64,000 nt of DNA from Hexactinellida sp. DTS-2022. Its lineage: Eukaryota > Porifera > Hexactinellida. Shown piece after piece: positions 54,872-64,000 of the stretch. Positions within the stretch are counted from its first letter, which is position 1, and each line of letters starts with the position of its first letter. The notes under the pieces are model-generated. The model made no database searches. It was not told the origin of the DNA and was given only the letters and a program-made list of their open reading frames with translations. Where the stretch lies: contig JAPNXP010000009.1 in NCBI GenBank assembly GCA_028753945.1, positions 1,612,001 through 1,676,000 of the forward strand, in the 5' to 3' direction. The position numbers and the translations under genes are program-made.

Positions 54872-55038
54872 CAGTCGACTCCGCTTAATTGAGCCACCGG
54901 TTAATGGGGTCAAAGTTTAACAGGATTTTTAGGACGGAATGACAGTTTGGCTTAAAATATTTTCGGTTAATAGATTTCTCCGCTTAATCGGGTCAAAGTA
55001 ATCTGTCCCGAGGTGACTCTATTAAGCGGAGTCGACTG
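54872..55038. mobile_element. pogo-like MITE, 167 bp
   Basis: It begins CAGTCGACTCCGCTTAATTG and ends with the complement ATTAAGCGGAGTCGACTG. The left flank is TA; the right flank has decayed. Confidence 0.8.
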
Positions 55039-55044
55039 AGTTAT

Positions 55045-55337
55045 ACACACAAACCTCCCTTATCCGGACACTTTCGTCCGGAGGGTGCCCGTAACTCGGA
55101 ATTTGCCCGGACGGCTGGTACACATGCATCCCAAAGTGTCTATTCAATATTTTCTCGATTAATAAAAAATCAAAAATGATGTTTTTAACGAGTTGTGGAT
55201 AATTTAAGATATGTATTTGTTGCATAATTTTGTCATTAAACTCCATTTTTGGTTAAATGAATCTTTAATAGGTTGGCTTTACAACAATAAGGGTGCCCAG
55301 TTGAGGGAGGTGCCCGGATCTCTGAGGTTTGAGTGTA
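55045..55337. mobile_element. pogo-like MITE, degraded copy
   Basis: The left end 'acacacaaacctcccttatc' and right end 'ctgaggtttgagtgta' are complementary. The interior phrases 'gtccggagggtgccc' and 'ggtgcccgga' match the element at 54204-54624. It lies immediately upstream of the espin-like gene. Confidence 0.65.
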
Positions 55338-55470
55338 TTTTTTAATACAGCACCTCGTTTCTCGAAAATACTATTAAATTTAACTAAAAGTCTGTAACAA
55401 GTATCCATACAACGACCTGCCCGTTTCCCATCCTATTTGCAAATATATTTATCTCCGAGGTTGTAATTAG

Positions 55471-56872
55471 ATGGATCAAGACTCCGACAAGTTGCTTGTA
55501 GATGAACTTGACATAAATCCAGTGAAGTTCCCTCACTCCTCAGGCTACTGCACAAGCTGCAAGAAGGCTAAACACCCCCAGCTAGAGGCCGCTGGGTCAG
55601 GACACGAGTCGTGTCTCTCCCACTCACTCAATGCAGAGGGACTCATTGCGAAGGACAGCTTCGGAGCTACTGCGCTGCACATAGGTAGCTAAGATAATTA
55701 TTCTATTATACTTTATAGCAGGGTTTCGGAAACTAAGTTTTTCAGGCCGCGTGCGGCCTGAAACAACCTTATGTATGGCCTGATAGCCCAATGGCTATCA
55801 GGCCACACATAAGGACAAATCCACCCTTCTCATTAAATATTATTGTCATTACTTTTATCATTACTGTATTACCTTTCGACTAGAGTCCTTTTCCTTTATG
55901 CACTTTTTGCTTAGAAATTAGTATAGTTCTAGTATTACAACAACATAATAGTTTTGTTAGAAATTTCGAAAAAAAAATTGATATTGTTTGCGGCCTGAGG
56001 AAAATTTTGTTAAGATTATGTGACCTGATATAAATGAAAGTTTGCGGAACCCTGCTTTATAGATAATGACACTAAGCAATGGTGTAACTTAGAATATATT
56101 TAGCAGGGGTCTATTGAATGAGAGCTCAGTAGTTTAGTTGTATTAGAATCAGTTTTGACTCATAGGACTGACAGATATTATTCATCACTGCTCCATTCCG
56201 CTATTCTGATCGGTCCTTAGTTAATACTTAGCCTACGATTAACTAATCTGGTTACATTACAATGCAGAGTTGTAATTGTTGTAAAACACTACTCTCTTAG
56301 CGGCGCGTAAAGGCATGATCCAGTCGCTACAGTGCATCGTAGACGTGTGCAGCCCTGTCGAGGCGTTCCGAGCTCAGAACAAAGCTACGCCCGCCCACGA
56401 CGCAGCCGGCACTGGACACCTGGAGAGTCTCATATTTCTGATCGAGAACACCGCTTGCACAGCTCACGACAGAGACAAGAACCAGGCCACCCCGCTCCAC
56501 TGGGCCGCTCAGTTGGGACACACGGAGGTGGTGGACTGGCTGATCAGCGATGCTTGCGCACAACCTGACGTCAAGAATTCAGCCGGTATTGTTAACACAG
56601 CTCTTTCAGTACAATTTGTTGCTGTTTTAGTATCTTATTATCTGTTATTTAATGAGTAATTCAAATGCTGATGTGGTCTAGGATTGACACCGATCCATTT
56701 GGCTGCTGCTAAGAACAAGCTCGACACCTTGAAGTGGCTCAGCAACCACCTAAAGAACCACTACGCTGATCCTCAAGCTTACATAGACGCGCGAGCTCTC
56801 AATGGAGAGACCCCTCTCTACTTCGCAGCGCAGGAGGGACACCTGCAAGTGGTCATGTGGCTCGTAGACAAG
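55471..56872 (+). CDS. Espin-like ankyrin-repeat protein, 3' part missing
   Basis: Three exons were deduced: 55471-55684, 56301-56585 and 56682-56872 (GT-AG; phases 1 and 1), giving 230 codons ending at a GTATGT donor. The ankyrin repeats show the espin-specific variant KATPAHDAAGTGHLESLIFL, then ATPLHWAAQLGHTEVVDWL, then LTPIHLAAAKNKLDTLKWL and GETPLYFAAQEGHLQVVMWL. Espins are actin-bundling proteins of microvilli and stereocilia. The remaining ankyrin repeats and the actin-binding C-terminus are not found before the convergent DUF4139 gene at 57233, nor on this strand further on. The gene is therefore truncated, or its next exon lies beyond the window across a very long intron. Intron 1 holds a hAT MITE. 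Confidence 0.72.
55719..56054. mobile_element. hAT MITE in the espin-like intron 1
   Basis: A 336-bp element begins CAGGGTTTCGGAAACT and ends TTTGCGGAACCCTG, flanked by the perfect 8-bp duplication CTTTATAG (55711-55718 and 56055-56062). The left arm contains a 'ggcctgatagcc' palindrome. Confidence 0.92.
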
Positions 56873-57232
56873 GTATGTCGCTCTGTAGCTACAAGTATCT
56901 CAATATAGTTAATGGCATAACACACTCCGTGTATACTTATTTTCATCCCTTAAGTAGATACATTTAATCTGATACTAATCTGCCAATATTCTGTTTTGTT
57001 TGTTTTAACCAAAATGTTGAGTTAATTGAGAAGCTGCCCTTTTCAATGATTATTTATTTTGGAATATTTATGAAAGTCAACAACTAGTAGCTACTAATTA
57101 TTTATATTAGCAAGTTGTCCTTACAACATTTGTTCTTCAAATAATAAACAATTGTACAAAATCTCGAAGAACTAATATACACTCGTCTAAGATATATTTA
57201 TTTATGACACTAAGGTCCTACAATAGACAAAT

Positions 57233-60200
57233 CTAAGTCGGAGAAGTCACATCGTACACCATAAGGACACGGTGGTTGGTGCCAGGCTTGATTGCAATCT
57301 TCCACTGTATGTAATTCTTTGAAGTTATCTCTGCCGTGCCTGACTCCACTTGAACAGGTTTGCCTGTCTGTTGACAGTTGGGTTGTCTGAGACTGACTGC
57401 GACCTTCTTCTCCTCACTGACTGGCAGAGATAGCCTCAGAATGCACGTGATGGCATCTCTCTTGGCGTTCTTGATTGTCGTGAGTGTGTTGTAGGAGAGC
57501 TGTTTGGAAGAGCTTATCCATCCCTCCTGCGTGTTGGTCACTGCTTCTGCCGGCTTGTACTTTATGCGAATCTGTTTTATGCAACAATACATATTAGAGT
57601 ATCGTTGTTGTTGTTGTTGTTGCATTGGGTATACTCACCTCTGGATCTGCTCCCAATGAGACAACAAGCTCCTCGGAGGGTGCTACGTTTTCCACTTTAG
57701 ACTTTGCTATGAAATTGTTGTTTAGAAAGACAGAACTATTCCCAGCCAGCAGAGGGTAGTTGGTGTCGTTCTTGACACGAGCAGTGAGGTAGCAGTGGTC
57801 ACTCATCTCAGGCACACACACGTGCTCCAGAGTCGGCTCTAAGTCGATGACGGTTACTGCCACCTAATAGAGTGTATGTTGGTTTGTGTGTTTGTGCTAA
57901 TTAGTTGTTTACCTTGTGCTCTGTACCGTCAGAAGGGATGGTAGCAGGCCTCGCTGTATCAAACCTTTGAATAAACTGAGTGGAATGTAGAGTCACCTCT
58001 TGTTCTTCAACTAAATGCATCGGAGCTGATAGTCGATCGTAGTCATATGCACTTTCTGATTCCTTTCTTTCGAACAAAGATCGTGGGCGAAAACTACTCA
58101 TTGAATTGATCTGTTTGCTTTGCTGGAGAAAGACTCTTTGAGGAGGAGGAGGTCTGTAAATTCGTAGGTTGTTTGGCTTCAATTCCGGAGGAGATCCTCC
58201 TTTGCTTGGAGTAGCTGTTGAGAGAGATATTTTCGTAGATTTCCATTCTTCTCCACTCGATTGCTTGATCAATCCGAAATAGTGAATCTGAAGTGGACAA
58301 ACATAAATTTCAGAGTTGCCGTGGGTATGGGGAATGGGATGGGAATGGGAATCAGATTTTCCCCTGTGGGGATCCCCATAGGAATCCTGTGGGAATTCCC
58401 ATGGGATATTCGAATATGGTTTCATTAGGCCATCCTTAATTAATATAGGCTTTACTATTGATACGAATCTGCTTTAGTAATTAAATTGTTTTTATGTATA
58501 CGTATGTATATTATACTCCCTATGGGATTCCCACAGGATTCCTATGGGAATGGAAATTCCATTCCCACGGCAACCGTGCAAACATTGCAATGCCATGTAA
58601 TCATGAGATTATTGCAACCGATAGTTCAATATTCGGTTTGACCAAATAATTTTTGCCAAATAGTTGATATTTAAAGTTGGTTTCTGAATATCAGTGAGAG
58701 AAGAACCTCGATAATCCGAACCAAAGTTATATAAGCCTTTTAATTCGAACAAAACTTTTACGTACTACTTAGAATAATTGTCTGTACTTTTACTGCCTTA
58801 GTAATATTTATCCTCCTTTTATTAGAAATATATTTTTGGGTCTCCTGTTCGGATTAGCGAGGGCAGTGTATTCGGTTTACCACATATTTACCACAATGTT
58901 ATATAAGATTTTACTCTCGTGAGATTCTTACTACCACTGTTATTCTTTCTCACCTTTACTCAAGATCGATTCTCAATGTAATTACGTGTTAACCACATGA
59001 ATAATCAAATTATAAAGGATTACACAAGAGTTTGATTGCAATATTGAATGGAATAAATTCCATTTGCTAATATTGTTACAATATTTGTTAAATGGCTAAG
59101 AATGAGAAGAATTTCATGAAATTATATTTATATCCAAATTATTTTTTAGATAATGTTTTTCTAAAAACATTTTTATGTATACATAACATGTGTGTAACTA
59201 TTTTTCAAAATGTTGAAAATGTTCGTAGAAAGTTGTTTACGACAGCTATACTGGGGTAACCAAGTTTGTTGACACGAATTTACCAATTATAAATGGCTTA
59301 GGACACAATACATTGATATTATTCAATAATATATACTTACTTCATAGGAATTAAAATATGATTAAAAAATTCTCAGCGTTGACAATCATGCAACTACCGC
59401 TTACAGACCTTAAGGGAATGGCCATAATACAATTACGTATTAAGAAATTATTATTCTCCAATTTCACCGAGAATTATACATTAGACAATTCATATTTACT
59501 ACTAGGGGAAAATATTATAGCGGAGGCTGGTGTAGAGTGGCCTAAAACGTTACAACCGGCAGTATCATTATCAAACAATAAACAAAAACATGCCAATGAA
59601 TATAGTTCGTTCTACTTTATATTGAATTTGACTGTCTCCAGGCTTCGATGTTTAATCCGAAATATTATACAAACACTAGCAAATGAAAATAATGGCTGTC
59701 TTCTACTTCTAAAACTCCCATGTCAACTTTCCAGTAACTATAAAGTTCTAATATCAAAATGCATGATTATCCCATTCAGCAATCATTAGCATTTTATTCC
59801 ACTCGCGCTGGAGCCATTGAACCAATGGATGTGTCATTTGATGCTAGATGTGGACTTGTTCGATGCTAATTATCAATGAAAACGTGGAGAGAACACCATC
59901 CAAGCAATATTATATATTTAGCAAATTTGATCACCATTTCCAGCCTGTTTGTTATTGAATTCATAAATGGTCGTTACCCATCATATTTTACGAACGTTTA
60001 GTAATGTATTCGTGGTTGAGGAGTCAATGAGGACGAATGAATTATCCCATTAAAACATTGTAATAACTCTTGTGTATCTTTTTATAATTTGGTTATTAAT
60101 GTGGTTAACACGTAATTATATTGAGAATAGATTTCGAGAAAAAATTAAGAAATAACTGTGGTTTAGTAAAATAATCTCTTACAACAGAACAAACCTGAAC

Positions 60201-61181
60201 GAGTGGTTTTGCATCTCCCCCCTTGTGGTCAGGCACTGATACTTTGAGATGGTAGATCGGTTCCCAGGAGGCATTGGAGACCAGATAGGAGACAGACAAG
60301 CGAACGCTCTGTTGAGAAATACCAGAGACTCCTTCGTAGGTGATCCTAACTGCCTTCTGGAATGTGGTGGTGGATTTGGCTGATTTGGTGGCTGTGGCTT
60401 CTTCTCCCCGCTTCTCCAGATTGAGTTCTAGCACTGTGAGCTTCTCTCTGAGAGCAGACAGCTGTGTGTTGAGCTCTGCCGTCTGTGTCTTGTACGTGTT
60501 CAGCCTGTTGAGGTAGATCTCTGTGAATGCGAGAACCGCACTCAGTCTGTCTCCTGCCATCAGTTCCTTCAACTGAGGTTCCTAACAGAGAACACACATA
60601 CAATGATAGTACAACCATGTGACTGATGGAGAGAGTGCTCTCACTGGCTGTTCCCCCTGCTCCTTCAGGTCACTGGTGCGTCCTTTGTCCAGCATAGATC
60701 CGAACTTCTCCAGTATTTCCTGTGTCCTCCTCACCACTTCCCTTCTCTTCAGCAGCAGACTCTCCTCTCCCTTCAGCCCCCTCACAGCTGCTCTCAGGTC
60801 CTCAGTCTCCCCTCCCGCTGCCGTCCCTGCCCTCCCCAGATCTCCCTGCTGCTCCTCTCTTCCGGTCTCCTCCGTGTCCACCTCCAGCTGCTCCATGTAG
60901 ACCACGTCTGAGATGGTTACCTGTGCACTGGCCACTTCCACTCGGATGGAGTCTCTGTCCGTGACTTGGGGGAGTCCCACCAGTGTGAGCTCGTTCTCCC
61001 CTTCCCTCACTGCCACCTCCACTGCTCGTATCACCTCTGCTCTGTCCTGGTACACCACCACTCTCTCATAGGCGCACTCTTTCATCCACACTACTTGTCC
61101 GCTGGAGGATGACACTCTCTCTGTTGCCTGTTTATCATCTGTAATTCTCACCTCGTCTAGTATGCTGGATAGAGTTGCCAT
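57233..61181 (-). CDS. DUF4139 (F37C4.5-like) protein
   Basis: Five exons were deduced on minus: 61181-60645, 60581-60195, 58287-57913, 57863-57639 and 57571-57233. All introns are phase 0, giving 620 aa, the usual length of this family. The N-terminal DUF4140-like domain (about 25-110) has VVVYQDRAEVIRAVEV. A coiled-coil region (about 110-235) follows. The C-terminal DUF4139 begins around VRLSVSYLVSNASWEPIYHL and includes IHYFGLIKQSSGEEWKSTKI. The family (mucoidy inhibitor A-like in bacteria, F37C4.5 in nematodes) has no firm biochemical function. Intron 2 is 1.9 kb and holds a MITE. Exons 4-5 have a near-identical extra copy upstream at 61933-62566. Confidence 0.88.
58311..58576. mobile_element. 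'Gttgccgtggg' MITE in an intron
   Basis: The ends CAGAGTTGCCGTGGG and CCCACGGCAACCGTG pair; the arms contain 'gggaatgggatgggaatggg'. It belongs to the family at 43554 and 45029 but has no clear target duplication. It lies in intron 2 of the DUF4139 gene, just upstream of the exon-3 acceptor. Confidence 0.75.
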
Positions 61182-61626
61182 CTTTTCTTACACAATCTAC
61201 TTTGAGAATCTATCATTGACGAACATTTCGTTTTTTGAGATAGCAAATTGTGATAAATTCTTGTAAATTCCTCTCAACTTTGTGCTTCATTAAGATACTG
61301 ACAGATAAACTTAACCTTTGGAAATAATTAGTTTTAGAAAGATCACCTGTATATTTGTCTATCATGATTTAATACGGTTTTATTTTTGCTATATTTCTCC
61401 TATAATTCCATCAGATTAGAGCCAGAACATGCGAGGTAGACCAGTATTTTACTACTATAATCGTAACTACATGTAGGTATATTATGTAACTACAAGATTT
61501 AGATTTAGTCTTATTACCCCCACGGAATATAAGTGTCCAAAGTTGTTGAAACAACACTAATGTGCTCATAATTTCACTATGCTGTTTTATAGATTTAATC
61601 CGATACAATATATCATATTACATATA

Positions 61627-61749
61627 CAGTGGAACCTCGTTATTACGACCCATTCAATAGGCATTGTAGGGACTTGATTTTGTGGATCTGTTTGTTCGTC
61701 TTATCCGGAAATTCGTATTAAATGTGTTCGTACTAACGAGGTTCTACTG
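61627..61749. mobile_element. pogo-like MITE, 123 bp
   Basis: It begins CAGTGGAACCTCGTTATTAC and ends CTAACGAGGTTCTACTG, flanked by TA. A fragment of the same family lies in the intron of the KDZ Ulp1 gene. Confidence 0.85.
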
Positions 61750-61932
61750 TACGTAGTTAGTCTAGTATTTGCTGAAACCAGCTCTAAATTGGTGAAATAT
61801 GCTATCATATTTCCTATTTGAGTCTAATATTTACAGCTGTTCCTGTTTGTTAAGTTATATTTGTACTAAAACCTCATGAGAGATTGATGTACTAACTACA
61901 TTCTCAATTTACACAAACCCCTCCTACGCTAG

Positions 61933-62566
61933 TTAATTATATGTCACATCGTACACCATAAGGACACGGTGGTTGGTGCCAGGCTTGATTGCAATCTTCC
62001 ACTGTATGTAATTCTTTGAAGTTATCTCTGCCGTGCCTGACTCCACTTGAACAGGTTTGCCTGTCTGTTGACAGTTGGGTTGTCTGAGACTGACTGCGAC
62101 CTTCTTCTCCTCACTGACTGGCAGAGATAGCCTCAGAATGCACGTGATGGCATCTCTCTTGGCGTTCTTGATTGTCGTGAGTGTGTTGTAGGAGAGCTGT
62201 TTGGAAGAGCTTATCCATCCCTCCTGCGTGTTGGTCACTGCTTCTGCCGGCTTGTACTTTATGCGAATCTGTTTAATGCAAGAATACATATTAGAGTATC
62301 GTTGTTGTTGTTGTTGTTGTTGTTGCATTGGTTATACTCACTTCTGGATCTGCTCCCAATGAGACAACAAGCTCCTCGGAGGGTGCTACGTTTTCCACTT
62401 TCGACTTTGCTATGAAATTGTTGTTTAGAAAGACAGAACTATTCCCTGCCAGCAGAGGGTAGTTGGTGTCGTTCTTGACTCGAGCAGTGAGGTAGCAGTG
62501 GTCACTCATCTCAGGCACACACACGTGCTCCAGAGTCGGCTCTAAGTCGATGACGGTTACTGCCAC
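61933..62566 (-). pseudogene. Duplicate of DUF4139 last two exons
   Basis: Exons at 62566-62342 and 62268-61933 encode the same residues as exons 4-5 of the gene at 57233, with only scattered base changes. The last three residues before the stop differ (YN in place of SPT), and splice sites are preserved. The intron between has an expanded (CAA)n tract. The upstream exons of a second gene are not found in the 1.4 kb remaining to the window end, which is repeat sequence. It is either a partial segmental duplication (called pseudogene) or the 3' end of a tandem paralogue with a long intron. Confidence 0.75.
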
Positions 62567-62967
62567 CTAACGTTGTTGAACGAACTGTGTAATAGTAACA
62601 ACTTATTGCAAATTTGCAATGTATTATTCAAAATCTTTTGGTGGTAACTTATTGATTTATTTTACATAATTTTTAATTTACAACAAACATACAAGTTCAG
62701 AATTAAACGGCGAAATGGATTTCATTCTCTCAGTAATAATTACAACTTTTGCCAGATTGCAAATTTTATATCGTTTTATCTCGTTTTATCTCGTTAAACT
62801 ATAGAGAACTGTAATACGTATTAGCAAAGTTGTTTTAAATCAACTAGTGTATTCAGGTTACAACAAACGATTATCTAGCACTAGCAGTTGAAATCTGGAT
62901 TAAACAAACTAAAAGCATTGTAGTTTTGTATGTATCTTATATATTAAATCACAATGATTTGTTTTTT
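62567..62967. other. Non-coding, no feature seen
   Basis: AT-rich sequence upstream of the duplicated exons. 'atcgttttatctcgttttatctcgtt' type short repeats are near 62770. No gene was recognised. Confidence 0.4.
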
Positions 62968-63215
62968 ACTGTGCCGACTATACTATAGTATAGTGGCCCA
63001 GTATTAGAATCACTGCCTTTATTATTATTATTATTACTGTGCCGACTATACTATAGTATAGTGGCCCAGTATTAGAATCACTGCCTTTATTACTGTGCCG
63101 ACTATACTATAGTATAGTGGCCCAGTATTGGAATCACTGCCTTTATTATTATTATTACTGTGCCGACTATACTATAGTATAGTGGCCCAGTATTGGAATC
63201 ACTGCCTTTATTATT
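62968..63215. repeat. Four palindromic ACTATACTATAGTATAGT units
   Basis: Four inverted-orientation copies of the unit seen at 14193, separated by (ATT)n tracts. They sit next to the hairpin repeat in the same relative order as at 14.2-14.5 kb. Confidence 0.8.
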
Positions 63216-63224
63216 ATTTTTATT

Positions 63225-64000
63225 ATTATTATTATTTCTCCGTAGCAGGTGCCCTGGCCACACCTGTAAACATAGAGGGCTGAAACTTGGCATGTAGATT
63301 CGGAGTCGACGTCTAATTTGCACCTGGGGTTACGATTTTGTATTAACAAATTTTTGACACATCTTTAACACCTTTCAAAATTTGTCTGGTCCATAACTCA
63401 AAAAATGTTTTACTAAACCCCAAAATTTTATTTCATATTTAGATTCATCTTAAAATTCTGCGTCTGACGGGAGTAGAAAATTTTTTAAAATTGGTTTAAT
63501 TTCTGCCATAAATGGGGGTTGAAATTCCTTTGTTTACTCAACACTTCAATTTCAATAAAACTGTGAAATCCAATTCCATTGTTTCAACTTGTAATAATTA
63601 TATTGATTTAACTTGTTAAATCTTACTCTATTGATTCAACTTGCGATAATTAAATTGATTTAACTTATAAATTGCAGCTGGCTTCTATTTAATTTACCAT
63701 ACAATGGATTAAATAAAATAATATAATATAAGGAATTTGTTGACTTAATTCAACTCAACCGTGGATAACAATGCTAATATAAATAACTAATAATATAATT
63801 TATTATCAATACATAATGAATGAATGGCATTAAACTCAAGATGGTTTATGATAGAAACAAACTTCAAATTTATCTACCGTTCCTTGTGGGCCCGGACCAA
63901 TTAACAAATGCTTCTTCACACCTTGGGCGTTGATGACTTGGCGAAAAAAAATCCAAAATTGCAGCTTGCGCCGACAGCATGTTCCTTTGGAGGCACTATC
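63225..64000 (-). repeat. Hairpin repeat family, inverted copy running off the window
   Basis: The complement of the unit at 12.95-13.45 kb is followed by the complement of the right block ('accgtggataacaatgct'), then the hairpin from 63952 onward. It is cut by the window end. Confidence 0.8.

Noticed and set aside
59358..59789. 143-aa plus-strand ORF in intron 2 of the DUF4139 gene
   Set aside because: AT-rich composition, no recognisable domain and antisense position in an intron; not enough to call a gene.

Overview
This is a repeat-rich, AT-rich nuclear segment of a eukaryote, most likely an early-branching animal. The evidence is GT-AG introns, an ERK5-type MAP kinase, an espin-type ankyrin gene, a hedgehog-like Hint domain, a DUF4139 (F37C4.5-like) gene, and transposons of animal type, including a Helentron with a 2A-like motif. 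A sponge or another non-bilaterian would fit. That is an inference from gene content only, and no lineage-diagnostic marker was seen.

Layout. At 1-9.6 kb there are pogo-like MITEs, a broken TPR gene and the intronless ERK5-like kinase (minus strand). At 9.6-14.7 kb lies a tandem, hairpin-bearing repeat array interrupted by a 2-kb TTAA-flanked element. At 14.7-23.2 kb there is an apparently intact Helentron-type Helitron: a 2382-aa polyprotein in three exons, with a 2A-like site, tandem repeats, DUF6570, HUH Rep, helicase, EEP endonuclease and OTU protease. At 23.2-25.0 kb the repeat array resumes, followed by a TPR-SET gene (minus strand). At 27.9-34.3 kb there is a complete Kyakuja-Dileera-Zisupton (KDZ) class transposon. 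Its two ends each carry six GCATGC palindromes at an exact 22-bp pitch, in inverted orientation. It holds two divergent-side genes: an 822-aa transposase and a 496-aa Ulp1-like protease with a PHD finger. At 35.9-39.3 kb an unusual GTPase is fused to one degenerate and one good Hint module.

At 39.9-45.5 kb there is a nest of foldback and hAT-like MITEs, several with target-site duplications (TSDs) that I could read directly. At 45.9-49.5 kb three plus-strand host genes follow one another: a double nucleotidyltransferase-like protein, a PHOSPHO-type HAD phosphatase and a borealin-like protein. At 49.6-51.4 kb there is a 1.8-kb foldback element with 53-bp perfect terminal inverted repeats (TIRs) and a perfect 10-bp TSD. 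At 51.5-53.9 kb lie an unrecognised 308-aa gene and ribosomal protein P2. At 54-57 kb are pogo-like MITEs and a 3'-truncated espin-like gene with a hAT MITE in its first intron. At 57.2-62.6 kb is a five-exon DUF4139 gene plus a near-identical extra copy of its last two exons. The window ends in the same hairpin repeat family, inverted.

The two transposon gene sets (Helentron and KDZ) both splice into single open frames with intact catalytic motifs, so both look recently active. For multi-exon genes, exon coordinates were worked out by hand from GT-AG sites, phase and family motifs; the summed exon lengths are multiples of three in every case.
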